Of a stretch of DNA of 64,000 nucleotides, positions 34,061 to 41,361 are shown in pieces. The stretch is taken from contig CAVVOG010000003.1 in NCBI GenBank assembly GCA_963749895.1, positions 310,001 through 374,000 of the forward strand, given 5' to 3'. Each line of letters opens with the position of its first letter. Position 1 is the stretch's first letter. Under the pieces are notes generated by a model. That model was given only the letters and a program-made list of their open reading frames with translations, was not told the DNA's origin and made no database searches. The translations under genes and the position numbers were made by a program. The stretch is from AC-51 sp963749895. Its GTDB lineage: Bacteria; Actinomycetota; UBA4738; HRBIN12.

Positions 34061-34992
34061 ATGGCGGGATCAAGGTGGAAGGTCGTGTTGCTCGCTGCAT
34101 CCACCTTGTTCTTGGCGCTGTTGCCTGGGGTCGCAGGAGGCGATGATCCCTCCCGGGTCACGGCGACTATCGACTGCGAACGAGCAGAGCTTGTCGTGAA
34201 AGATCGGACCATCACAGAGACCTTGTCCCTTGGGCCCTCGGCCTGGAAGATCTTCGACGGGGCGATTCAGCGGACCTTCGACTGGGGTTCGTCGTAGAGC
34301 CACAGCAATCCATCGCCATCCCCATCCCGAGGAACAAGGCCGGGACAATCTGGGTGTTGAATGTGCGGGAGGGTGAGGAGCGCGTGGCCCGCGATGTCGG
34401 GTCGTGCTCATCCGCAAACGTTGTAGGTCTGTCGTGTGCCGGAGTGGAGGTGGACGCTACGTCGTCGGCGGTCCAGCACGCATACGAGTTCGACTGGAAC
34501 GTCTCGTGGTCTGGTGGCACGGATCTCGGAACGACCTCGTTCAAGGCCCCTCCGGGTGAGGCGACGACGATATCTTCAAGATCGTTGGCGCCGGACGCCC
34601 CCCGCATGGCGGGTGAGACATGGATCTTCCATCTGCGGCTTGTCCCGGCCTATACCTACGACTACTGGTGGAACGGCTCAGTCACGTGCTGGCCTTCCCC
34701 GACTGAGCACCTCCGAGTGATTCGGCTCTCCATCTCTAGCGCCTGGCGAATGCGCGCGAAGGTGCGATGCACTACGTACGCGCTCTGCGCGTCTGGGGCG
34801 CCTGTCCGTATCCAGCGATTGCACCCCGAGAGAGGGTGGAGAACGATCGAGAGGACAGCGACCAACGAGTCGGGGAGGGTCTCGATGCGGGTATTCCGTC
34901 CGGGTCGGTATCGTGCGGTCGCCACGCGGTTCCGCGTTGACCAACCGAACGTCTGCCAGCGGGCGCGGTCGCAGGCCGTCGAAGCGGGCTAG
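34061..34992 (+). pseudogene. Secreted protein with C-terminal Ig-like domain, apparently frameshifted
   Basis: An ATG at 34061 opens a signal peptide (KVVLLAASTLFLALLPGVAG) and a strand-rich start (ATIDCERAELVVK) in one frame that stops at 34295-34297. The next frame is open from 34147 and becomes plausible at about 34290 (FVVEPQQSIAIPIPRNKAG), running to a TAG at 34990-34992. The second part has a cysteine-containing beta region and a C-terminal domain (RVSMRVFRPGRYRAVATRF) like the Ig-like/carboxypeptidase-regulatory domains of exported proteins. One frameshift near 34285-34300 would join them into about 310 residues. GC and codon use are lower than the surroundings, in keeping with its place in the tRNA-Arg interval. 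Confidence 0.6.
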
Positions 34993-35096
34993 ACACGCCG
35001 ACCCGACACGTCCGACCCTCCCGCTGCGGTCCCTGCGTGGACCGTGACCGGCTCGCCCGCCGGTCGAGTGTACCGAGGCCCGCGCAGCCGATCGGC

Positions 35097-35645
35097 TCAG
35101 CCGACGGCCTTGACGCGGCGCGCAACGTAGGACGCGTACGCCCGCTGTCCGGTCGACGTCAGGTGGTAACCGTCGGCGTAGAACCACGAGGAGTGGCTCT
35201 TGCTGTATCTGAACCAGTCGATCAGGTAGGCGTAGGAGAAGCGGCTCGCGCACGCACGGAGGCGCTCGTTGTTCGTCGCGCGCCAGGACCGGGGGACCTT
35301 CACGGTGACCAGGAAGACGTTGCGGGCGCGCCCCGCCGCCTTGACCGCCGCGTTGCAGTCGCTCGACTGGACGAAGCCGTTGTTCCCGAGGTGGATCACG
35401 ACGTTCTCGGGCAGCTTGCCCCGCGACTTCCAGTACCGGACCCGATCGTCCGCCGCCGAGAACTGGCGTGAGGTCGCCGTGTCCACGACGCGAAAGAACC
35501 GTTCGCGGAGCTCCCCCTTCGCCCCCGCCATCACGGAGTCGCCGATCCCCAGACGCCCACGTTTCACGGCAGCCGACGCCGTGGGGACCAGCAGCGACAC
35601 GAGGGACAGGGCGACCAGCGACGCGACGAAGACACGGCGAGGCAT
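35097..35645 (-). CDS. Secreted SGNH/GDSL-fold hydrolase
   Basis: 182 residues from the ATG at 35645 (a GTG at 35651 is the alternative). Signal peptide RRVFVASLVALSLVSLLV ending TASAA. SGNH blocks: nucleophile Ser in LGIGDSVMAG, the Asn block as VVIHLGNNGFV, and the catalytic Asp-His in DGYHLTSTGQRAYA; thus the triad is complete. It resembles the free-standing SGNH domains related to the OatA acetyltransferase tail and to carbohydrate esterases acting outside the membrane. It points away from the tRNA-Arg gene, inside the tRNA-bounded interval, and no acyltransferase-3 partner is present. The function proposed is cell-wall or polysaccharide O-deacylation. Confidence 0.82.
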   Translation of the reverse strand: MPRRVFVASLVALSLVSLLVPTASAAVKRGRLGIGDSVMAGAKGELRERFFRVVDTATSRQFSAADDRVRYWKSRGKLPENVVIHLGNNGFVQSSDCNAAVKAAGRARNVFLVTVKVPRSWRATNNERLRACASRFSYAYLIDWFRYSKSHSSWFYADGYHLTSTGQRAYASYVARRVKAVG

Positions 35646-35723
35646 GAGCACATCTTGGCACGGACGCCGATCGGCGTCGACGCAGCGTCCGGAGCACCTC
35701 CTGGACGTCCCCTCTCCGGAGTG

Positions 35724-35737
35724 GATTTGCCCTGGTT
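35724..35737. repeat. 14-bp direct repeat GATTTGCCCTGGTT, copy 2
   Basis: Identical to 33781-33794; 43 bases from the 3' end of the intact tRNA-Arg. Confidence 0.5.
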
Positions 35738-35781
35738 CGACTCCGCGAGACCTACACGGGTGTGTTTCCGCTGGTCAGAAG

Positions 35782-35856
35782 CGCGCCGGGCAGGATTCGA
35801 ACCTGCGACCTGAGGATTAGAAGTCCCCTGCTCTGTCCGGGCTGAGCTACCGGCGC
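35782..35856 (-). tRNA. tRNA-Arg (anticodon TCT)
   Basis: 75 nt: acceptor GCGCCGG pairs with CCGGCGC plus G, anticodon loop CTTCTAA gives TCT, and the T-arm is GCAGG-TTCGAAT-CCTGC. It reads AGA. CCA is not encoded. Its 3' 31 bp is duplicated at 33634-33664. Confidence 0.95.
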
Positions 35857-35924
35857 GTGGGCGAAGCGTACCGCCGTCGCCCACGCGCCCTCGTGAGCTC
35901 CATGGAGACCGCTGAGATCGGTGC

Positions 35925-36323
35925 CTACGGCATCGGCGGCAGTGCCGCCCGCCCCGCCTCGGTGGCCCCCGGGTTCTCCAGACCCACCGGATAGGTCAGC
36001 TGGACCGTCTCAGGAGTCGCGATCGCGCCGTACGGACCGCCTTCTCGCTGCTGGGTGAAGGACCCGTCCCGATAGAGCATCTCTTCGACGACCGGCGCGG
36101 CCGTCTCCTGCGCCTGCTCGCCGAGGGTCCACCCCAGACCGAACACCCCGACGGCGGACATGACGACGAACGCCCCCCACGCTATCCAGGTCTCCCGCGA
36201 AGGAGCGGGTGGCGTGTGGAGTTCGTGGAGCTGCCGTTCGATCGTCTGCCAGATCTGATGGTCCTGGCGGAGTTCATCCTCGATCGACCGGAGGACGTCA
36301 TGATCCGACCTGGTCTGCCCCAC
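35925..36323 (-). CDS. Single-pass membrane protein of unknown function
   Basis: 132 residues from the GTG at 36323 (GGGAGGTGGG upstream). An acidic, coiled-coil-prone N-terminal segment (SIEDELRQDHQIWQTIERQL) of about 40 residues precedes one membrane helix (about 44-64, WIAWGAFVVMSAVGVFGLGW) and a 65-residue exterior tail rich in Pro, Gly and Thr. The N-terminal part recalls the cytoplasmic segment of actinobacterial DUF3040-type proteins, but the match is weak. It lies between tRNA-Arg and tRNA-Gly. Confidence 0.65.
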   Translation of the reverse strand: MGQTRSDHDVLRSIEDELRQDHQIWQTIERQLHELHTPPAPSRETWIAWGAFVVMSAVGVFGLGWTLGEQAQETAAPVVEEMLYRDGSFTQQREGGPYGAIATPETVQLTYPVGLENPGATEAGRAALPPMP

Positions 36324-36437
36324 GTGTGCCCACCTCCCTTCCCTCGCCGCGAGCCTCCAACGATGGCGACGCGGAGTGAAGGGCCGTTGGGGCTGCGGGT
36401 CATGGGACCGGGTTCACCCCAAGGTGTCGAGCGCGAG

Positions 36438-36508
<71 letters not shown>

Positions 36509-36543
36509 GGAGCCCGGCCAGGATACCGCGGGGCCACGCTCGG

Positions 36544-36549
36544 TAGTCT
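36544..36549 (+). promoter_or_regulatory. -10 box (TAGTCT) of a leaderless promoter for the PhzF gene
   Basis: TAGTCT ends 6 nt before the GTG at 36556. Confidence 0.55.
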
Positions 36550-36555
36550 GCGTTC

Positions 36556-37416
36556 GTGCGTGTGCCGTTCCTGCTGCTCGACGTGTTCGCCGAGACGCCG
36601 TTCGCGGGCAACCAGCTGTGCGTCGTGCCCCAGGTGCCGGACGGTCTCGGCGCGGACACGATGCTCGCGCTGGCGCGGGAGATCGGCTTCTCGGAGACGA
36701 CGTTCGTCACCGCGGTGCGGCACGACGGGTACGACGTGCGGATCTTCACTCCGGAGAAAGAGCTGCGGTTCGCCGGTCATCCGACGCTCGGGACCGCGTT
36801 CGCGCTGGCATCGACGGGTCGCACGGGTACCGAGATGGTCCAGCGGTGCGGCGCCGGCGAGGTCCCCGTCCGGGTCGACCTCGATGCCGGCCGGGGTGTG
36901 ATGCGACAGCTGCCGCCGGTGTTCGGTCCGGCGCAGACCGACCTGGCCCTGGTCGCCCGCGCCGCGGGGCTCGAGCGCGGGGACCTCGTCGAGGGCCTCC
37001 CGGTCGTGCCGGTGTCGACGGGGATCCCGCATCTGCTCGTGCCGGTCCGCGACGAGGCGACACTGCGGCGTGCGAGCCGCGACGAGCGCACGTGCCGCGA
37101 GTTGTTCGGTCCCGACGACGCTGAGTCCCTCTACCTGTTCACGGTGCGCGGCGACGGCGACGTGATGGCACGGATGTTCGACCGCTGGCCGTCGATCGGC
37201 GAGGACCCGGCGACCGGGTCGGCCGCGGGACCGCTCGGCGCCTACCTGGCGGTCCACGGGCTCGCAGGGATGCCGGGGGCGGTCATCGTCGCCCAGGGTG
37301 AGCTCGCCGGCCGGCCATCGTTCCTCGAGGTGGAGGTCGAGGCCGAGGAAGATACGTGGAGCGTCCTCGTCGGCGGCGGCGTCCGACGCGTGGGCGAGGG
37401 GGTCTTCGAGCTCTAG
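36556..37416 (+). CDS. PhzF family isomerase/epimerase-like protein
   Basis: 286 residues from a leaderless GTG. Two-domain diaminopimelate-epimerase fold. Signatures: DVFAETPFAGNQLCVV at the N-terminus, the catalytic Glu 47 in IGFSETTFV, RIFTPEKELRFAGHPTLGTA, and GEDPATGSAAGPLGAYL in the second domain. The DAP-epimerase cysteines are replaced as usual for PhzF. PhzF itself isomerises a dihydroxyanthranilate in phenazine synthesis, but no phenazine genes are here, so this is one of the many family members with unknown substrate. A strong bidirectional terminator follows. Confidence 0.92.
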   Translation: MRVPFLLLDVFAETPFAGNQLCVVPQVPDGLGADTMLALAREIGFSETTFVTAVRHDGYDVRIFTPEKELRFAGHPTLGTAFALASTGRTGTEMVQRCGAGEVPVRVDLDAGRGVMRQLPPVFGPAQTDLALVARAAGLERGDLVEGLPVVPVSTGIPHLLVPVRDEATLRRASRDERTCRELFGPDDAESLYLFTVRGDGDVMARMFDRWPSIGEDPATGSAAGPLGAYLAVHGLAGMPGAVIVAQGELAGRPSFLEVEVEAEEDTWSVLVGGGVRRVGEGVFEL

Positions 37417-37439
37417 CGGGCCGTCGTCCCTTGGACGCC

Positions 37440-37472
37440 CGAAGGCCCCGGGGTGCAGCCCCGGGGCCTTCG
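37440..37472. terminator. Strong bidirectional terminator
   Basis: The perfect 14-bp arms CGAAGGCCCCGGGG (37440-37453) and CCCCGGGGCCTTCG (37459-37472) enclose the loop TGCAG. It sits between convergent genes (PhzF and the 37490 membrane gene), 24 and 18 bases from their stops. Confidence 0.85.
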
Positions 37473-37489
37473 TTGGCGGCGGCGTTCGA

Positions 37490-38065
37490 TCAGGCAACCG
37501 CGACCAGCCGCTCGTCCTCCGCGGCGACCGCGATGTCGCCCCGGCGAGCGTGCCGGAACCCGAGCGCCGAGAGGATCGCGAGCACGATGCCGGCGGCGAT
37601 CATCGCGAACCCTGCGTACACGGCGATCGTGGACACGGTCCACCAGCCGTACGCGTTCAGCAGGATCGAGCGGAGCGCCTCACCCTTGAACAGGGTGTCG
37701 GCCTTGCCCTGCAGCTCCGCGGCGACCTCGGGGTCGAGGCCCTCCTCGCGGGCGGCGGCGCTGGTCTCCGAGTACGTGGCGCCCTCGTTGATCCCAACGA
37801 GGTGCACCCCGATGTAGTTGGCGAACGCGAGCGCCTCGGGGCCGGTGTCCACGGCCTGCCCGGCGTACGCGCCGACGGCCTCGGCCTCTTCGGGTGACAG
37901 CACCTCGGCGGGCGGGAGGGTGATGTTCTGCGGCTCGAGCCGCTCTTGCACGTTCGTCTGGCCGAACCGGCCGCCGTAGACGGCGAACCCGCCCAGCACG
38001 AGCAGGACGACGGCCATCACGGCGCCGGCCCCGCTGACGATCTGGTCCCAGGTCTTGCGCTGCAT
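37490..38065 (-). CDS. Two-helix membrane protein of unknown function
   Basis: 191 residues from the ATG at 38065, chosen because AGGAGGT is at proper distance; a GTG at 38074 would overlap the ribosome site. N-terminal membrane helix (about residues 14-32), an exterior acidic domain of about 105 residues (with PPAEVLSPEEAEAVGAYAGQ, LAFANYIGVHL and EEGLDPEVAAELQGKA), a second helix (about 143-167) and a short basic-acidic tail. The two-helix layout with a periplasm-like loop is seen in several actinobacterial proteins of unknown role; I cannot name a family. Confidence 0.7.
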   Translation of the reverse strand: MQRKTWDQIVSGAGAVMAVVLLVLGGFAVYGGRFGQTNVQERLEPQNITLPPAEVLSPEEAEAVGAYAGQAVDTGPEALAFANYIGVHLVGINEGATYSETSAAAREEGLDPEVAAELQGKADTLFKGEALRSILLNAYGWWTVSTIAVYAGFAMIAAGIVLAILSALGFRHARRGDIAVAAEDERLVAVA

Positions 38066-38215
38066 CTTCGACACCTCCTGGATCTGGGTCTCTTCCTTCG
38101 GACGCCCCTACCGTGCCGCACGCGGATGGAGACCTCGTGGAGGAAGCGCGTGGGTCGTGTGGGAACCGCCGCGATGAGACGATGGCCCGGTTCCCGCGAT
38201 CGGAGGAGACGCGCG

Positions 38216-38530
38216 ATGACCCACACGGTGCTCGAAGACCCGACGGCCGCGATCGAGATCCGGCCCGGCGCGGTCGTCTCGAAGGTGCTCCATCGCGCCG
38301 AAGGCCTCGACGTGACCGTGTTCGGGTTCGACGCGGGGGAGGGGCTCACGGAACACACCGCCACCCGTGCGGCGATCGTCCACGTGCTCTCCGGGCGTCT
38401 CCGTGTCACCGTCGACGGCGAGTCGTACCGCGCGGACCCCGGATGGTGGCTCCACATGGCCCCGGGAGCGCCGCACGCGATCGAGGCCGTGGAGCCGACC
38501 GTGATGCTGTTGACCCTGCTCCCGGGCTAG
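38216..38530 (+). CDS. Small cupin-domain protein
   Basis: 104 residues from the ATG at 38216 (GGAGGAG upstream). One cupin barrel: the first motif is reduced (GEGLTEHTATRAAIVHVLSG, one His plus Glu) and the second is PGWWLHMAPGAPHAIEA. Metal ligands are thus incomplete compared with classic cupins (G-X5-HXH). Likely a small-ligand or metal-binding protein, or an enzyme of a degraded active site. Its stop TAG shares the CTAG with the stop of the convergent 38527 gene. Confidence 0.82.
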   Translation: MTHTVLEDPTAAIEIRPGAVVSKVLHRAEGLDVTVFGFDAGEGLTEHTATRAAIVHVLSGRLRVTVDGESYRADPGWWLHMAPGAPHAIEAVEPTVMLLTLLPG

Positions 38531-38925
38531 CCGGGCGGGTCGCACACCAGGCTCGGCGCGGTCACGGTGTCGGTCTCGAGCGGCGTCACCTTCACCACGA
38601 CGGTCTCTGAGCGACCGGGGCCGAGCACGAGGGCGGAGCGCGGCTCCCCGTTCGAGAAGACCGCGAGCGAGTCGGCGGGCGGGAGCGCCTGGCAGTTGAA
38701 CGCACCCACCTCGTCACCCGTGTTCGTGACCTCGAACCGGTAGCAGACCGGCGCCCGCTCGCCGACGGGGCAGTCCTGCGCCACCGGCTCCGAGACCTCC
38801 ACCCCGGCCTCCTCGGTGACGGGGCGCGCGACCAGCAGGTACACGAGGCTTCCCGCGACGCCGAGCCCGGCGACCAGAGCGAAGAATGCCACCGTGTACC
38901 CGAACGAGCCGTCGCGACGCGTCAC
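38527..38925 (-). CDS. Membrane-anchored extracellular protein of unknown function
   Basis: 132 residues from the GTG at 38925, fixed by a leaderless -10 box. One N-terminal membrane helix (about residues 10-33, YTVAFFALVAGLGVAGSLVY) anchors an exterior beta-rich domain with four cysteines (DCPV, VCYRFEV, FNCQA, LVCDPPG) and the stretch VTNTGDEVGAFN, typical of Ig-like or DUF11/CARDB-type domains. Disulfides are likely. No family assignment. Confidence 0.7.
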   Translation of the reverse strand: MTRRDGSFGYTVAFFALVAGLGVAGSLVYLLVARPVTEEAGVEVSEPVAQDCPVGERAPVCYRFEVTNTGDEVGAFNCQALPPADSLAVFSNGEPRSALVLGPGRSETVVVKVTPLETDTVTAPSLVCDPPG

Positions 38926-38931
38926 GCGGGG

Positions 38932-38937
38932 ACCCTA
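38932..38937 (-). promoter_or_regulatory. -10 box (TAGGGT) of a leaderless promoter
   Basis: On the minus strand TAGGGT ends 6 nt before the GTG at 38925. Confidence 0.58.
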
Positions 38938-39002
38938 CCGTGGACCTCGTGTCGCGCAACAGGGACCGGAAGTCCCGAACATCGCCTCTATCCTGTGGTG
39001 GA

Positions 39003-39076
39003 CGGGGCGTGGCGCAGCTTGGTAGCGCGCGTGCTTTGGGAGCACGAGGTCGCGGGTTCGAATCCCGCCGCCCCGA
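39003..39076 (+). tRNA. tRNA-Pro (anticodon TGG)
   Basis: 74 nt: acceptor CGGGGCG pairs with CGCCCCG plus A, anticodon loop TTTGGGA gives TGG, and the T-arm is GCGGG-TTCGAAT-CCCGC. It reads CCA and, by wobble, other proline codons. CCA is not encoded. Confidence 0.95.
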
Positions 39077-39207
39077 CGTCGGTCCCCGCGCCGGGGGCCT
39101 GCGCGCATTCACGACTTCCTCACGCCTGTCTACGCCTTTCGGCCGTTCCCTGTGGGTCATCTGGGGGCCTAGCCTCGTTCGACGGGTTACCACAGAGAGG
39201 TTCCGAG

Positions 39208-39438
39208 ATGGGTCTGTTCCGTCGTTCGGAGCGGATCGCCGCCGAGGCGCCGCCGACGACAGCGACAACGACAGACGTGAGCGTCGACCTCGTTCGACTC
39301 GAACGGCTGGTCGAGGCGAGCAAGCGTCTGCGCGAGCGTGGCGTCTCCTACGAGACGATCGAGCGGCGCGCTGCGGCGGACGGCGTGTCGCTGAACGAGG
39401 CGCTCGAGGCGATCGATCGGGAGACCACGGATGCGTAG
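39208..39438 (+). CDS. Small helical protein upstream of tadE
   Basis: 76 residues from the ATG at 39208 (AGAGAGG upstream; possible -10 TAGCCT about 30 bases before that). The N-terminus MGLFRRSER is basic, a Thr-rich linker follows, and residues 30-76 form charged helices (LERLVEASKRLRERGVSYETIERRAAADG). The second half reads like a small helix-turn-helix or dimerising segment, but no family is recognised. The stop overlaps the tadE start (39431), so the three genes 39208-41352 are one operon and this small protein probably has a role in the pilus locus. Confidence 0.7.
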   Translation: MGLFRRSERIAAEAPPTTATTTDVSVDLVRLERLVEASKRLRERGVSYETIERRAAADGVSLNEALEAIDRETTDA

Positions 39439-39844
39439 GCTCACCCTCCGACGAGAAGACGGGGCGTCGGCGGTCGAGTTCGCGCTGATCGCACCCCTGC
39501 TCTTCCTGATCCTGTTCGGCATCCTCGAGTGGGGGATCGCGTTCCTGCAGGTCCAGTCGATCCGGGCGGCCGTCCGCGAAGGGGGGCGTGCCGCCGCGGT
39601 CGGTGCGCCGGCCGCGGTCGTCCAGCAGAAGACGGTCGACGCGTCGTCGGGTTCGATCCCCAACGGGCAGGCGGGCAACATCGGCGTGAGCAGGCTCTGC
39701 ACGCCGAACCAGATCGGTGAGGACGTCACGGTGACCTACGACACCGCGCTGCTCCCCGAGGGCGGGGTCCTCGTCCAGGTGCCGCTGATCCCGACGATCA
39801 CGATGAGACCCGTCATCTCGGCGTCCTTCCGCTGCGAGGCCTGA
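39431..39844 (+). CDS. TadE-like pilus pseudopilin
   Basis: 137 residues; the ATG at 39431 overlaps the upstream stop. Signature start REDGASAVEFALIAPLLFLILFGILEWG is the TadE/TadF prepilin-like segment (short basic leader, Glu at +5 of the hydrophobic helix), a substrate for prepilin peptidase. The rest is a small exterior domain with two cysteines. TadE proteins are minor pilins of the tight-adherence (Flp/Tad) system. The ATPase, membrane platform, Flp pilin and peptidase genes are not in this window. Confidence 0.87.
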   Translation: MRRLTLRREDGASAVEFALIAPLLFLILFGILEWGIAFLQVQSIRAAVREGGRAAAVGAPAAVVQQKTVDASSGSIPNGQAGNIGVSRLCTPNQIGEDVTVTYDTALLPEGGVLVQVPLIPTITMRPVISASFRCEA

Positions 39845-39846
39845 CG

Positions 39847-41352
39847 ATGACGCTGCGTGGGCATCTCAAGGTGCGTCGGTCCCAGGAAGGTGCCGTCGCG
39901 GTCATGGTCGCGATCATGCTCGTGGCGCTGATGGCCGCCGTCGCCTTGACCGTCGACGTCGGAGGCTTGTACCTGCGGGAGCGCGAGCTCGTCACGGGCT
40001 CGGACTCGGCAGCGCTGTCCGCGGCCCGGACCTGCGCGCGCGGGGGCGCCGACACGCGGTTCGGATCGCCCGAGGATGCGGCCGACGCCGGGGCACGGAT
40101 GAACGGCCGGATCACCGCCGCAGAGGTGAGCGGGACGAACATCACGGAGATCACGCTGTGCGGCACGCAGTGGGGACACGTGAGCGTCGGATTCACCAGC
40201 ATGCAGTCGCTGGAGTTCGCACCCGTGCTGGGCATCAGCCACGAATCACCGGTGTCGACGGCCGCGACCGCGAGCTGGGGGCTCGGCAGCAACAACCCGA
40301 TGCCGGTCGTGATCGACGCGCTGCTGACACCGTGCGAGGTCACGCCACCCCTCCTTCCGGCTCGCGGGGATACCTGTGCCTTCTGGTACGACAACGATCG
40401 TCTGGGCGGAGGCAACTTCTCGTTCCTGTCGCTCAACTACGAAGGGTGGGACGTCAGCGCGACCTCGAACTGTCCCGGGGCACAGTCGGGAGGAAGCAGC
40501 AGCCTGCGCAAGTGGATCATCGGGACGCTGCCGGCGAGCGTGGCCCTGAACTGGGTCAACCCCACGTACGTGTGCACCGAGACCGGGATCAAGGGCGTGC
40601 AGAACGCGTCGCTCGCGTGCAACAACCCGAGCAACCCGAGCACGCCGTGGCAGGCGCTCCAGTGCTTGGCTGACATCGGCGCGATCCGCGACTTCCCGCT
40701 GAACTGGCGGGGACCGGGGGCTCCGCCCTATGCCGACCCGATCACCGGCCAGGCGGCGCCACCTCAGGGCACGATCATGACGAAGTCGCCGGGCAACCCG
40801 ACGGTCGACAAGTTCGACATCATCGGGTTCGCGGCGATGAAGATCGTCGACGTCGTGACGCCGAAGGACGCCGCGGACGCAGCGACGACGGCGCTCGAAC
40901 CGTGGCCGACGGCGAACTACGCCTCCACGGCGAACGACATCACGTTGAACGCCGCCTTGCCGGCCGACTCGACCGTCGCCTACACGTGGACGGGCCTCAC
41001 CGCGCAGGGCGAGCCCGCGGGAGGCACCTGCGCGTTCACCACCACCGCTGAGCGGCAGCCGGGCACCTACCCGTGGTCGGCGTTCGGCGACGCCAGCGTC
41101 GGGTGCCCCGGTGCCGGCGTGACCCTCGACGAGGGACAGCCTAGTTCCGTCGACATCCAGACGCCGGTGACGAGCTACGGGCCCTGCGGCGAACCGCCGC
41201 CCGGCAACAGCAGCGCGATGTGCGTGGTCCTCGAGTGGCAGAGCTCGACCCTGGACGAGGACTACCAGCCCGGCAGCGACAACAACACGGTCCTTCGGCT
41301 GTGTGACCTCGCCTACGGGACCTGCCTGGACCAGCGTCGCGGTCTCGTGTAG
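39847..41352 (+). CDS. TadG-like pilus/secretion protein
   Basis: 501 residues, ATG 2 bases after the tadE stop. N-terminal TadG_N (Flp pilus assembly) segment: basic leader, EGAVAVMVAIMLVALMAAVALTVDVGG helix, then YLRERELVTGSDSAALSAA, a family hallmark. The remaining 440 residues are exterior, rich in Asn, Ser, Thr, Pro and Gly with about 14 cysteines, suggesting a disulfide-stabilised, surface-exposed domain with no homology that I recognise. Translationally linked to tadE. Confidence 0.85.
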   Translation: MTLRGHLKVRRSQEGAVAVMVAIMLVALMAAVALTVDVGGLYLRERELVTGSDSAALSAARTCARGGADTRFGSPEDAADAGARMNGRITAAEVSGTNITEITLCGTQWGHVSVGFTSMQSLEFAPVLGISHESPVSTAATASWGLGSNNPMPVVIDALLTPCEVTPPLLPARGDTCAFWYDNDRLGGGNFSFLSLNYEGWDVSATSNCPGAQSGGSSSLRKWIIGTLPASVALNWVNPTYVCTETGIKGVQNASLACNNPSNPSTPWQALQCLADIGAIRDFPLNWRGPGAPPYADPITGQAAPPQGTIMTKSPGNPTVDKFDIIGFAAMKIVDVVTPKDAADAATTALEPWPTANYASTANDITLNAALPADSTVAYTWTGLTAQGEPAGGTCAFTTTAERQPGTYPWSAFGDASVGCPGAGVTLDEGQPSSVDIQTPVTSYGPCGEPPPGNSSAMCVVLEWQSSTLDEDYQPGSDNNTVLRLCDLAYGTCLDQRRGLV

Positions 41353-41361
41353 CCGGCGACC

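Noticed and set aside
33688..34199. Overlapping open frames of 110-170 codons in the tRNA-Arg islet
   Set aside because: They begin next to or inside the tRNA fragment, contradict one another, and show no motifs or coding bias.
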